From positions 13,262-77,261 of the forward strand of contig CAYXBB010000001.1 in the NCBI GenBank assembly GCA_964463285.1: DNA of 64,000 bases. The letters run 5' to 3'. Each line of letters starts with the position of its first letter. The first letter of the stretch is position 1. Below, one piece after another: positions 24,834 to 33,269 of the stretch. This DNA comes from JAAZLS01 sp964463285 (GTDB taxonomy: Bacteria > Bacillota > Dethiobacteria > DTU022). A model generated the notes under the pieces. It was not told where the DNA came from. It did not search any database and saw nothing but the letters and a program-made list of their open reading frames with translations. The position numbers and the translations under genes were made by a program.

Positions 24834-24848
24834 CGATAATTATTATCA
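24834..24848 (-). promoter_or_regulatory. Fur-family 7-1-7 operator-like box
   Basis: The plus strand reads CGATAATTATTATCA. Against the Bacillus Fur/PerR/Zur-type 7-1-7 consensus TGATAATNATTATCA it differs only at the first base. It lies 83-97 bases upstream of the unknown gene at 24251-24751. Which Fur-family regulator would bind cannot be told from the sequence. Confidence 0.55.
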
Positions 24849-24937
24849 AAATCCTGCATTTTTTTTAACGTAAGGCAAATTAACCTTTCCCCGGCAGTAG
24901 CGGGGCCTTTAGATCCGGGTTGAAAAATTGGTTTTGT

Positions 24938-25795
24938 TCAGATTCTCTCAGGGTTTTCCCCCGGCTCCTGGAGCTTTCGACGCAACATTTTAGTTAATTT
25001 GCCGGGCCGGCCGCTACCCACCGGGTATCCATTAAAATAAACCATGGGCATTATTCCCAGCAGAGAGTTGGTTAAAAAAGATTCCTCTGCTTTGCGGAAA
25101 TCCAACGGATATATTTTTTCCTGGGCTACCGTTAATCCCAAGCGGTTTGCCGCCAACAGCACCCGGGCCCGCATTATCCCGGGCAGCAGCCCGCACTCCA
25201 CCGGCGGGGTCAACAGCTTTCCTGCCATACTGAGGAAAATATTGCTGGTCGTGCCCTCGGCTATTTCACCCCGATAGTTGCAGAAGATACCCTCGTCGGC
25301 TCCGGCAAGATCTGCTTCTTTCTTTCCCAAAATATTTTCCAGGCAGTTAATTGATTTAAATTTTACCAGCGGTGAAAGATGGCTGCGGGGAAAGCTAATC
25401 AGCTGAGATTTAAATCCCCGGTTATATAAATGTTCGGGATACGGCTCTCCGGAATAACCCGTTATGACTGCGGTAGCGGCACCGCTCTGAACCGGAAGAA
25501 GTCCCCTTTTTATTGCCTTTCCCCTGGTCACCGTCAACCTCAACACTCCATTTTCAAGTCGCAAACAGGCTTCTCCCACACCCTTATCTACCTCTTCAGC
25601 CGGAAAAGAAATACCAAGCACTGCACATCCGTTACGAATCCTTGCCAGGTGTTCTTTCCAATAAAGGGGGCGGCAGCAATCTACCCGGATTGTTTCAAAT
25701 AACCCGTCTCCGTATAAAAAACCCCTATCCTGTACTTCCCAAGAAAGTTCCGGGGGATCTATGAATTTCCCGTTTATCCAGGCAATTACAGACAC
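24938..25795 (-). CDS. pabC: Aminodeoxychorismate lyase (class IV PLP aminotransferase family)
   Basis: A 285-residue class IV PLP enzyme, expected to convert 4-amino-4-deoxychorismate to p-aminobenzoate and pyruvate for folate. Motifs: AWINGKFI and RGFLYGDGLFETIRV at the N-terminus, the PLP lysine in KFKSINCLENILGKKEA, and IAEGTTSNIFL. The branched-chain aminotransferase or D-amino acid transaminase alternatives are less likely because it overlaps pabB by 10 bases. The GTG start has GGGGAGG provided by the pabB 3' end. Confidence 0.88.
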   Translation of the reverse strand: MSVIAWINGKFIDPPELSWEVQDRGFLYGDGLFETIRVDCCRPLYWKEHLARIRNGCAVLGISFPAEEVDKGVGEACLRLENGVLRLTVTRGKAIKRGLLPVQSGAATAVITGYSGEPYPEHLYNRGFKSQLISFPRSHLSPLVKFKSINCLENILGKKEADLAGADEGIFCNYRGEIAEGTTSNIFLSMAGKLLTPPVECGLLPGIMRARVLLAANRLGLTVAQEKIYPLDFRKAEESFLTNSLLGIMPMVYFNGYPVGSGRPGKLTKMLRRKLQEPGENPERI

Positions 25796-27225
25796 ACTTT
25801 CACCTCCCCCTCATGACCCAGCGCTTTTAACAACGCCTGTGCCTTGGCTATGGTCTCCCGGTATTCTTCATCGGGCCGGGAGCTAAGAATAATCCCTCCT
25901 CCTACCTGCAAGTAAGCAGTTCCGGTTTTAACAATAATAGTTCTGATCACCACGTTTAAATCTACATTTCCGTCAAAGCCCAGATAGCCGATAGAGCCGG
26001 TGTAGATCCCTCTTTTTACCGGTTCAAGTTCCTCGATTATTTCCATGGCCCGCTGCTTGGGATTTCCACTAATTGATCCTGCCGGAAAGCTTGCCTGTAG
26101 CAGGTCAATGATATCCTTACCTTCCGCCAGGCGACCCCGTACTGTGGATACCAGATGAAATACCGTGGGGTACTCTTCCAGGCGAAATCGCTCCTGCACC
26201 TTCACGCTGCTTTTGCTGCATACTTGCCGCAGTTCGTTACGGACAAGACTGGTGATCATGTCCAGCTCGGCATGGTCTTTATCGCTTTGCAGCAGCTCAG
26301 CGCGCAGTCGCCGGTCTTCCCGGGCATCCTTTCCCCTGGGTCGGGTACCCTTGATGGGCCTGGTTTCCACATTTCGATCGGTAACTTTCATAAAACGTTC
26401 CGGTGAAGAACAAACGATATCCAGCTGAGGGTAATGTAGGTAGGCAGCAAAAGGAGCGGGGTTGATCTTGCGCAATCGCCGGTAGAGTTGCCAGGAATCT
26501 ATTTGTAATTCACATGAAAAACGCTGGCTAAGGATCGCCTCCAGGATTTCCCCCTTGCTGATATAATCTTTTACCTGTTGAACCGCTGCGCAGTAAGTAT
26601 CATAACTGAAATGCCCGCGGATCACCGGCATTTTCCCGGCTGTTTTTTTGCACCGATCATAAGTAAAATCTGAAAGATCTTCCTGCGGGCCGTATCCTTC
26701 ACCGGTGTAGATATACCCTTCTAATTCCTGCAACCGCTCCCTGGCCCAAATATCAGCTTTTCCTCCCTGTTCCGGCAACCCCGTGGAGACAAGAAACATC
26801 TTGTTCTGCTGATGATCGCAAATTATCAGCCGGTCGTAAAAACCCAGGTAACAGTCCGGCAACCCCAGGTCATCCTGTGCTACCCGGGGTAGTTTTTCAA
26901 TCTGCCGGCCCAGATCGTAAGCAAAATAGCCAAACGCACCCGCCCCTGTAGGAAACCGGGGATCGCTTGGAGCACGGTATCTGGTTATTAGCTCACGCAA
27001 AATCTGAAAGGGATCACCTCTTTTTGTCTCCCGATTACCATTTCTAAACAACTCCACCGTCTCGTCCTTGCATGTAAAGACCAGAAAGGGATCGCTTCCG
27101 ATCATTGAATAACGCCCCAGGCGCTGGAGATCCATTCCGCTGTCCAGAAAAAAACTGTAGGGCCGTTTCCGGAAAGATTTAAATACCTCTGCCGGTTCCT
27201 GGCAAGATATTTCCTTGACAATCAA
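25786..27225 (-). CDS. pabB: Aminodeoxychorismate synthase component I
   Basis: A 479-residue chorismate-binding enzyme. Key segments: SMIGSDPF near the N-terminus, AYLHYPQLDIVCSSPERFMK, TRPIKGTRPRG, LDMITSLVRNELRQVC and GSIGYLGFDGNVDLNVVIRT. Lysine in PIKGT, rather than the alanine usual in TrpE, favours PabB over anthranilate synthase. Adjacent pabC agrees; the glutaminase PabA/TrpG is not nearby. AAGGGG with a 9-base spacer supports TTG at 27225; an ATG at 27234 abuts the site, and a GTG-started reading (27321) would include the leader hairpin. Confidence 0.9.
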   Translation of the reverse strand: MIVKEISCQEPAEVFKSFRKRPYSFFLDSGMDLQRLGRYSMIGSDPFLVFTCKDETVELFRNGNRETKRGDPFQILRELITRYRAPSDPRFPTGAGAFGYFAYDLGRQIEKLPRVAQDDLGLPDCYLGFYDRLIICDHQQNKMFLVSTGLPEQGGKADIWARERLQELEGYIYTGEGYGPQEDLSDFTYDRCKKTAGKMPVIRGHFSYDTYCAAVQQVKDYISKGEILEAILSQRFSCELQIDSWQLYRRLRKINPAPFAAYLHYPQLDIVCSSPERFMKVTDRNVETRPIKGTRPRGKDAREDRRLRAELLQSDKDHAELDMITSLVRNELRQVCSKSSVKVQERFRLEEYPTVFHLVSTVRGRLAEGKDIIDLLQASFPAGSISGNPKQRAMEIIEELEPVKRGIYTGSIGYLGFDGNVDLNVVIRTIIVKTGTAYLQVGGGIILSSRPDEEYRETIAKAQALLKALGHEGEVKVCL

Positions 27226-27249
27226 AATAAACATCCCCTTACACTGAAT

Positions 27250-27278
27250 AATAAAAAAACCAGTACCATGTACTGGTT
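27250..27278 (-). terminator. Intrinsic terminator-like hairpin in the pabB leader
   Basis: On the minus strand a 9-bp stem AACCAGTAC / GTACTGGTT with a 3-base loop is followed by a T-run. It lies only 25 bases before the pabB start, downstream of a TTGACA (27367-27372). The left arm can alternatively pair with an upstream CTGG, so it may be an attenuator rather than the rluB terminator. Confidence 0.6.
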
Positions 27279-27409
27279 CGCATCCCAGATATTCGCGTCT
27301 TAGAGGTTTAGTGCCGGGCACCGTTATTTAACTCTTGCTTTTTATGTTTTCATAGATACAGTCCTTTGTCAAGCAACTTGGGGGTTTCGAAAAATCTAAA
27401 AAAGAGGGT

Positions 27410-28159
27410 TTATATTCCGGTTCCCCCCATTTGCTCCCTTTTTAGGCCTGTCAGGCGATAAAGCCGGTCTACCTCAACACCGGTTAATCGCCGGTAGCGC
27501 CCTGTTTTTAATCCCTGAACATTTAGTTGGGCAAATTGCGTTCGTCGAAGTTTGATTACCGGGTGCCCGATGGCGGCACACATATTTTTTACCTGCCTCT
27601 TTCGCCCTTCATGAATTGTAATCTCCAGCCAGGAGCGCAAGGTTCCCTCCCGCTTTTTCAGCTTAATTTTCGCCGGGGCGGTAATATGGTCTTCCAATTT
27701 TACACCGTGGCGCAACTTCTGAATTTGCTCCCAGCCGGGAACCCCCTTCACCAGTACCCGGTATGTTTTGGAAATTTCAAACCGGGGGTGGGTTAACCGG
27801 TAGGCCAGTTCCCCATCGTTGGTCACCAGAAGCAGCCCTTCGCTATCCATATCCAGACGACCTACCGGATAGAGACGGGCCTCCAGGACCGGCGGAAGTA
27901 AATCCACCACCGTTTTACGACCGTGGGGATCGGTTACCGTAGAAAGGTAACCGGCAGGCTTATTTAGCATATAGTACATTTTGGCTTCCGGTTTAGACAC
28001 CTTTACCCCGTCCACGGTAACTTCATCTGTAGGATTAAGCCGGGTAAAGGGTTTGGTTATCACGAGTCCGTTTATTTTTACCCTTTTCTCGGCAATAAGT
28101 TGTTCGGCTTTGCGACGGGAGGCTATCCCCGCCCGGGCAAGGAATTTGGTGATGCGCAT
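27410..28159 (-). CDS. rluB: RsuA/RluB-family 23S/16S rRNA pseudouridine synthase
   Basis: A 249-residue enzyme. An N-terminal S4 domain (RITKFLARAGIASRRKAEQL, then RVKINGLVI) precedes the catalytic core with the nucleophilic Asp in YPVGRLDMDSEGLLLVTNDG. The tail GRKRQVKNMCAAIGHPVIKL RR-type motif is typical of RluB. AGGAGGG before the ATG is strong. It lies downstream of scpAB/ytfJ/spmAB in the conserved order, though here an FAD oxidoreductase intervenes. Confidence 0.92.
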   Translation of the reverse strand: MRITKFLARAGIASRRKAEQLIAEKRVKINGLVITKPFTRLNPTDEVTVDGVKVSKPEAKMYYMLNKPAGYLSTVTDPHGRKTVVDLLPPVLEARLYPVGRLDMDSEGLLLVTNDGELAYRLTHPRFEISKTYRVLVKGVPGWEQIQKLRHGVKLEDHITAPAKIKLKKREGTLRSWLEITIHEGRKRQVKNMCAAIGHPVIKLRRTQFAQLNVQGLKTGRYRRLTGVEVDRLYRLTGLKREQMGGTGI

Positions 28160-28282
28160 CGCAATCGCCCTCCTGAAACCAGTAACTGTATATGAAATAA
28201 TTATATATCAAAATGGTAAATAAAAACCCGGGGAGATGACTTTGTTTGCCTGAAACATAGAGGTTTTTGGGGTACAGGCAAC

Positions 28283-28304
28283 GGGTGGACCGAGTCGTCC
28301 ACCC
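28283..28304. repeat. Hairpin element with GAGTC loop (copy 2)
   Basis: An 8-bp stem GGGTGGAC / GTCCACCC around the loop CGAGTC. Compared with copy 1 (23866-23887) two stem base pairs differ on both arms so pairing is kept, and five of six loop bases are the same. It lies between the FAD oxidoreductase stop and rluB. Confidence 0.6.
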
Positions 28305-28336
28305 CTAGGGGATAAGTCTGTAATCTGTCCGGCTTG

Positions 28337-29620
28337 TCAGGTGTTAAAAATCCCCAACAGGCCTTTTTTTCCCAGACGCAGCTTCAATTCATCGGGATCA
28401 ATAGAGTAAAGCCTCTTCTGCTGCAGGTTTTTCCAGAGGGGACCACCGGAAAGAGTGTACATCTCTTGCCGGCCTTCCCGGGTGGAACCTAATTCCCGGG
28501 CATAGGCGATCAGTTCTCCGCAGGCGGTTTCCCTGGGTAGGGTTAACAATTTCCGCCCTTCGATTAAACACCAGGCATTGTAGCCGGCCAGGGTACCGGT
28601 AACCATGGCCTCCGTATGACCGACCATTAAACCTGCTCTTTCTCCGGCGGCAAACAGGTTTAAGAAAGGGGGTACCCTAAGGCCGGCTTGTACTTCAATG
28701 GAAGAGGTAAACCGGATAGAGTTACCCGTGCCTCCCCCCAGAGGGTCCCTGAACACTGCACCCTTAAATCCTTCCAGGCAGCGAAGCTTTTGCAAGTTGT
28801 AATAGGGGATCATGATTTTAATGGGCCCGGTATCCAACAAGATCAGGTTTTCTTCGAATTCCTGCAAAATATACTGCCGGCAGACTTTGGCCTTTAAAAG
28901 TGAGTGTCCCGGTTCCCCTGGGCGCAACTCCAGGGGAACCGGGACACTCACCACTCCTTTTTCTCTTACCTCCGCCAGTAACCGCCCTTCCAGAGAACCG
29001 GGTTCCAATTCGCAGGAGCCGCTGAAAAATCCAGGCTGGAGGTCATCCCGGGTAATCATTTTCTCCCGGAGTCCTGCCTTGATGGCTATGCTGATCCGGG
29101 GTCCGAAGGTGGGGCAACGAAATACACACATACTGCAGCCGTTTCCGTACCTGCGACAGTTGGCCATGGGGCCCGCGGTGCCACTGGCATCAATAAAGAC
29201 TTCTCCTTTTACCACGCTGCCGTCTGCCAGCCTCACTGCCGATATTCTTTTACCGGAAAGCTCCACTTCTACCGCTCTTAGTTCATGCAGGATCTCCACC
29301 TGCCATTGTTTAAGCAATGAAGTTACCGCCGGCTCCACTTTATCTATATCATACAGCCAGGCATGTCGATGCCCGGGAAAATTCAGGTTAACGTGTCGGG
29401 AGAGACAATCAGTAAGATCCACCAGCTCCCCGCTACCCATCAGCCTGAGCTCTTCGGCGGCTGTAAACCGACCATTGTTACGCATAATCCCGCCTACCAG
29501 CCCCGAACCTAACAGGCGATCTGTCCTTTCAATCAAGGTTACCGACAGCCCTTTCTTGGCGGCTGCCAGCGCCGCCGAGCACCCGGCCCAACCGCCCCCA
29601 ACTACTATCACTTCACCCAT
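28337..29620 (-). CDS. FAD-dependent oxidoreductase (FAD_oxidored-like)
   Basis: A 427-residue flavoprotein. The N-terminal Rossmann motif VIVVGGGWAGCSAALAAA and ER at the end of beta-2 bind FAD. GEVFIDASGTAGPMANC is the second dinucleotide-associated motif, and the C-terminal FAAGERAGLMVGHTEAMVTG completes the FAD site. A cysteine-rich stretch YGNGCSMCVFRCPTFG could bind a metal or cluster. The substrate is unknown. Residues ~224-241 (SVPVPLELRPGEPGHS) are encoded by a perfect palindrome. AGGGGG and an 8-base spacer favour the ATG at 29620. It stands alone between spmB and rluB. Confidence 0.82.
   Translation of the reverse strand: MGEVIVVGGGWAGCSAALAAAKKGLSVTLIERTDRLLGSGLVGGIMRNNGRFTAAEELRLMGSGELVDLTDCLSRHVNLNFPGHRHAWLYDIDKVEPAVTSLLKQWQVEILHELRAVEVELSGKRISAVRLADGSVVKGEVFIDASGTAGPMANCRRYGNGCSMCVFRCPTFGPRISIAIKAGLREKMITRDDLQPGFFSGSCELEPGSLEGRLLAEVREKGVVSVPVPLELRPGEPGHSLLKAKVCRQYILQEFEENLILLDTGPIKIMIPYYNLQKLRCLEGFKGAVFRDPLGGGTGNSIRFTSSIEVQAGLRVPPFLNLFAAGERAGLMVGHTEAMVTGTLAGYNAWCLIEGRKLLTLPRETACGELIAYARELGSTREGRQEMYTLSGGPLWKNLQQKRLYSIDPDELKLRLGKKGLLGIFNT
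28900..28951. repeat. Perfect 22-bp inverted repeat inside the FAD oxidoreductase gene
   Basis: Left arm 28900-28921 begins GTGAGTGTCCCGGTTCCCCT; right arm 28930-28951 is its exact reverse complement; the loop is 8 bases. Composition resembles the palindrome at 44028-44082. It is in frame and does not interrupt the gene. Confidence 0.9.
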
Positions 29621-29672
29621 TTGCAATCCCCCTGCCGGAAATTTTAACGGTAATGTTGATTTTTCACTGATG

Positions 29673-30209
29673 TCACCTGAATACTGCTGCGCAAATTATT
29701 GCAGAAGCAATGAACCCACAAAGATCACCGATCAACCCCGCCGCCGGGGCATGGCGAGATTTTTGAATCCCTACCGATCCAAAATATACAGTTAACACAA
29801 ACAAGGTGGTATCGGTGCTCCCCTGCATGGTGGAGGCAAGCCTGCCCAAATATGAGTCCGGCCCGTCATGTTGAAGTATCTCGGCGGTAATGGCCAGGGC
29901 ACCGCTCCCGGAAATAGGTCGCATAACCGCCAGCGGAATAATTTCCGGGGGCAGGTGGAATTTCACCAGAAAAGGAGAGAGCATATTTATCAGGAGCTCC
30001 ATGGCCCCGGAATCCCTAAGCAGCCCAATAGCCACCAGCATCCCCACCAGGAAAGGTATCAATCGGACTGCCATCCCGAATCCCTCCCGGGCGCCCTCCA
30101 CAAACACATCAAAAATATTAACCTTGTGATAAAGGGCAAAGAATATCACCACTGTGAGCAACGCTGGAATAACCCACTGGGATACCAAATTAACCAGTCC
30201 GGCAATCAT
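29673..30209 (-). CDS. spmB: Spore maturation protein B
   Basis: A 178-residue membrane protein with a nucleoside-recognition/Gate domain. Several hydrophobic helices surround MRPISGSGALAITAEIL, QGSTDTTLFVLTVYFGSVG and RHAPAAGLIGDLCGFIAS. SpmA and SpmB are needed for full spore core dehydration. The ATG at 30209 overlaps the spmA stop (ATGA); a longer ORF to 30395 lies within spmA and is not used. The length matches B. subtilis SpmB, as recalled. Confidence 0.95.
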   Translation of the reverse strand: MIAGLVNLVSQWVIPALLTVVIFFALYHKVNIFDVFVEGAREGFGMAVRLIPFLVGMLVAIGLLRDSGAMELLINMLSPFLVKFHLPPEIIPLAVMRPISGSGALAITAEILQHDGPDSYLGRLASTMQGSTDTTLFVLTVYFGSVGIQKSRHAPAAGLIGDLCGFIASAIICAAVFR

Positions 30210-30790
30210 CTGAATTTTCTCCACCGACGGAACAGACGATCTGCCAGAAGCGCCATCAGACAAGAACAAGACGAGGCCAGCAGGGTGGTTCCCACTATCT
30301 CGGTAGGATTTAATGAACCCGTGGCCGCCCGTAAGCCGATCACCGTGGTCGGAAGCAAACTTAAACTGGAGGTATTTATCGCTAAAAATGTGCACATTTC
30401 ATCCGATGCCACCTCCGAATGCAGATTGAGAGCCTGCATCTCTTCCATGGCCTTGATCCCAAAGGGGGTGGCGGCGTTGCCCATTCCCAGCAAATTGGCG
30501 CTCATATTCATCAATATAGCATTCATCGCGGGGTGATGGGGGGGAATGGCCGGAAAAAGCAGGCGGGCCAGGGGGCGAAGAAAAATTTTAATTACCTGTA
30601 TAAGTCCGGAGCGTTCCACCAGCTTCATTATTCCCAACCAGAAAGTCATCACGCTGATCAGTCCGATAACCAGGCTTACCGCCTGCTCCGCCGCTGAAAA
30701 AATGCCGGGAGTAACTACCGAGATTTTTCCCGTCAGGCCGGCCACCAATATGCTTATACAGATCATTGCCGCCCAGAGATAGCCGACCAA
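30206..30790 (-). CDS. spmA: Spore maturation protein A
   Basis: A 194-residue membrane protein of the Gate/nucleoside-recognition family. Characteristic are the helices around TFWLGIMKLVERSGLI, NAILMNMSANLLGMGNAATP and TFLAINTSSLSLLPTTVIGL. It works with SpmB in spore dehydration. It starts at TTG, with GGGGGGAAGG about 10 bases upstream, 37 bases after dacB. The dacB-spmA-spmB order is the same as in B. subtilis, where the operon is mother-cell expressed. Confidence 0.95.
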   Translation of the reverse strand: MVGYLWAAMICISILVAGLTGKISVVTPGIFSAAEQAVSLVIGLISVMTFWLGIMKLVERSGLIQVIKIFLRPLARLLFPAIPPHHPAMNAILMNMSANLLGMGNAATPFGIKAMEEMQALNLHSEVASDEMCTFLAINTSSLSLLPTTVIGLRAATGSLNPTEIVGTTLLASSCSCLMALLADRLFRRWRKFR

Positions 30791-30827
30791 TTTAAAAACA
30801 CCTTCCCCCCAAAAAAATTATATTCAG

Positions 30828-31955
30828 TTATAGCAGCAGGTGAACCTGCCGTATAAACCGTTCCCAGGCTGACAATCTCTTAACCTCTTGACCGGCATTT
30901 AGTTCCAGCCTCCCCAAAAAATAATCATCCAAATATATTTCCAACTCGCCCAGTTTCTCTCCGCAGCCAAGCGGAGAACAGTAACTACCGGCCAGTTTCC
31001 ATTTATATTGCAGCCGTTCTTCTTCTCCTGGAAGCAGGGGCAGATGCAGATCCTTATTCACTACCACCGGAATATATTCTGGTTTTCCATCGACCACCGG
31101 AACCCGTGCCAAAATCTGCCCAGTTGAGAAAATTTTTTTCCTGGTATAAGTGCGGTAACCATAATCCAGAAGCATCATGACATCTTCCCACATCCGTGGT
31201 GCATCAAGAACCACTGCAACCAGCTGCCAGTTGTTTTTGGTGGCGGAGCCGGCAAGGCAGCGCCCGGCCTTTCTGGTCCATCCGGTTTTAATACCATCTG
31301 CTCCGGAATAAAGTTCAAGCAACCGGTTTTGATTGTTTAAAAACCGCCCTTCCGGGTTGCCCGGCCAGGTAATCACCCGGTGGTCGGTGGAAACGATATT
31401 CCGAAACGCCCGGTTATCCAAGGCCTGGCAGGAGATCAGGGCCAGATCGTAGGCATTGCTGTAATGTTGATCATCGGGAAGACCATGAGGATTTATAAAA
31501 TGGGTGTTTCTTGCCCCCAGCTGCCTTGCTTTGCAGGTCATCAGCAGAGCAAAATTTTCTTCCGTACCGGCCAGATGTTCGGCAATGGCTACCGCAGCAT
31601 CGTTTCCAGAGCAAAGCATCAAACCGTAAAGCAGTTCCTCCAGGGTTTTCCTTTCTCCCTGCTCCAACCAGAGGGAGGAGCCTTCGGTGCCGGAGGCCTT
31701 TGAGCTAACTATCACCTCTTCCGATTGCTCGCCTAGCTCCAACGCCAGCAAAGCGGTCATAATTTTAGTTACACTGGCCATAGGCCGAGTCCGATGAGCA
31801 TCTTTCTCCCATAGCACCCGCCGGGATTCCCGGTCTATGAGGATGGCAGATTCGGCGCTAATTTCAGTTTCCCAGGCCGGGGTTTTACAGGAGCCGGCCA
31901 CCCCCAAGACTACCATTAAGAAGAAACAAACCGCACTGGTAATATATCTACTCAT
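30828..31955 (-). CDS. dacB: D-alanyl-D-alanine carboxypeptidase (PBP5*-like, DacB)
   Basis: A 375-residue penicillin-binding protein that trims cortex peptidoglycan stem peptides. It has a signal peptide (residues 1-28) and the three active-site motifs: SVTK (MASVTKIMTALLALEL), SGN (MLCSGNDAAVAIAEHLAG) and KTG (GIKTGWTRKAG). A beta-rich C-terminal domain follows. The position before spmA-spmB identifies it as the DacB type rather than DacF, whose homologue is at 44088-45266. Confidence 0.93.
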   Translation of the reverse strand: MSRYITSAVCFFLMVVLGVAGSCKTPAWETEISAESAILIDRESRRVLWEKDAHRTRPMASVTKIMTALLALELGEQSEEVIVSSKASGTEGSSLWLEQGERKTLEELLYGLMLCSGNDAAVAIAEHLAGTEENFALLMTCKARQLGARNTHFINPHGLPDDQHYSNAYDLALISCQALDNRAFRNIVSTDHRVITWPGNPEGRFLNNQNRLLELYSGADGIKTGWTRKAGRCLAGSATKNNWQLVAVVLDAPRMWEDVMMLLDYGYRTYTRKKIFSTGQILARVPVVDGKPEYIPVVVNKDLHLPLLPGEEERLQYKWKLAGSYCSPLGCGEKLGELEIYLDDYFLGRLELNAGQEVKRLSAWERFIRQVHLLL

Positions 31956-32102
31956 GCCTAAACCCCTGTGCCGGCCGGTTTAAATTGGTATAATTTATTG
32001 TTATTCTGCACCGGAGCTAATTATGAATTATCTCCGGCAGTTTTCTATCCGGATCTGCAGTATTCTTTCCTACAACCCCTATATTTCTTATACCTAGTAA
32101 GC

Positions 32103-32528
32103 CTAGTAAGGTTGTTCGGCGGAGGCTCGCTCCCGTTTGAACATTCCCTGAATCTGGTTGATCAGCTGGGGAGCCAGATCAATCAGCCGGTCCAGCATGG
32201 CATGGTGATGTACCGGCAGCAACCGCACCTGGCCCTGGCCGACTACCAGGAAAGCAACCGGCTGTACGGATACTCCTCCCCCGCTGCCTCCGCCAAAAGG
32301 AAGTTCTTGACCTGAAGAATTTGGCGAGCGTGGGTTGCCGGCAGCTTCCTCCTGGTTTTCAAATTCAGTGCCTCCGGCAGCAAACCCGAAGGTTACCCGA
32401 GAGATGGGGATAATCACATTGCCGTCCGGTGTTTCCACCGCATCGCCTACAATTTTATTAACATCCACCATCTCTTTTAAATTTTCCATGGCTGTTTTCA
32501 TCAATCCTTCAATGGGGTGATCTTCCAT
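32103..32528 (-). CDS. ytfJ: Sporulation protein YtfJ (GerW)
   Basis: A 141-residue spore protein. The start MEDHPIEGLMKTAMENLKEM, TPDGNVIIPISRVTFGFAAGG and the glycine-rich GGGSGGGVSVQPVAFLVV are typical of GerW/YtfJ, which in Bacillus affects germination. It is likely soluble, with a final KRERASAEQPY tail. GGAGG formed by the end of the DUF2953 gene lies 8 bases before the ATG at 32528; an ATG two codons earlier is too close to it. Confidence 0.93.
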   Translation of the reverse strand: MEDHPIEGLMKTAMENLKEMVDVNKIVGDAVETPDGNVIIPISRVTFGFAAGGTEFENQEEAAGNPRSPNSSGQELPFGGGSGGGVSVQPVAFLVVGQGQVRLLPVHHHAMLDRLIDLAPQLINQIQGMFKRERASAEQPY

Positions 32529-32530
32529 GT

Positions 32531-33064
32531 TCATGGCCTCCTGCCTTTTTTAAATAAAGACCACAATTTTATCCACAACCAGATGGGAGCGGCCAACTCA
32601 CCCACCCAATCAACTTTTAAACCGGTGTTTTGAAAACCGGGATTAAGCCTGATTTCGGGCTTCCTTTCGAATCGAAAGCAGCGATACAACAAAGGGAGAA
32701 CCGCCCCCCCTAACGCCCAGGCCCCCCCGGCAGCTATTCCGGTGAAAGCGGGGTCTTTTAGGCCAAAATCGATCCGCAGAATAAATTTTTTCCAGATCAG
32801 ATGTTTCCGGTAAGGCCTGCTTATATTAATAATTTCCTTTAGCCGATGAAGATTTAGTCCCTGCTCCTGATCATTTTGGGTAGTCGGCATAAAGGGGATC
32901 TTCCAGCGCCCCAGGGCCAGATAAGCCTTAAATTGAGCGTTATTATTTTCCCTAAGGTAATGAATAAATATTCGCTGCGGTAGCAAGTAATAAACCCCCG
33001 CAAGAAACAACAGACCCGGCAACAGCCATAAGCCTAAGTATAACACCCAATGCCCCCGGTCCAT
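32531..33064 (-). CDS. ytfI: DUF2953 domain protein (YtfI-like)
   Basis: A 177-residue protein with an N-terminal membrane helix (GLWLLPGLLFLAGVYYLL) and the DUF2953 region. Recognisable are RIDFGLKDPAFTGIAAGGAW and the end QNTGLKVDWVGELAAPIWLW. Function unknown; the gene is almost always beside ytfJ in spore formers, as here, with overlapping signals. AAGGAGG precedes the ATG. The 205 bases upstream (33065-33269) contain only degenerate REP-like text. Confidence 0.88.
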   Translation of the reverse strand: MDRGHWVLYLGLWLLPGLLFLAGVYYLLPQRIFIHYLRENNNAQFKAYLALGRWKIPFMPTTQNDQEQGLNLHRLKEIINISRPYRKHLIWKKFILRIDFGLKDPAFTGIAAGGAWALGGAVLPLLYRCFRFERKPEIRLNPGFQNTGLKVDWVGELAAPIWLWIKLWSLFKKGRRP

Positions 33065-33269
33065 ATAATTTCCTCCTTAAAGCCAAATTTGCTAAAACTT
33101 AACCGCCTGGTCTAGCCCGGCGGTTATAATTTGCCCTAAAATATAAAATTGCAGGTTTTCAGTACCCTGTCAGACTTACGGCCAGGTACCCATCCCCGTG
33201 ACATGTTTTTCAAACAGTCTGCCGTCTCCGTGACAGAAACTTCGTCCCCGCAACACATTCCCTCCTCTG

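Noticed and set aside
27226..27321. N-terminal extension of PabB starting at GTG 27321
   Set aside because: It would translate the terminator hairpin; a good ribosome site precedes the TTG at 27225.
27279..27409. T-box riboswitch before pabB
   Set aside because: No T-box consensus (AGGGTGGNACCGCG) or specifier loop was found.
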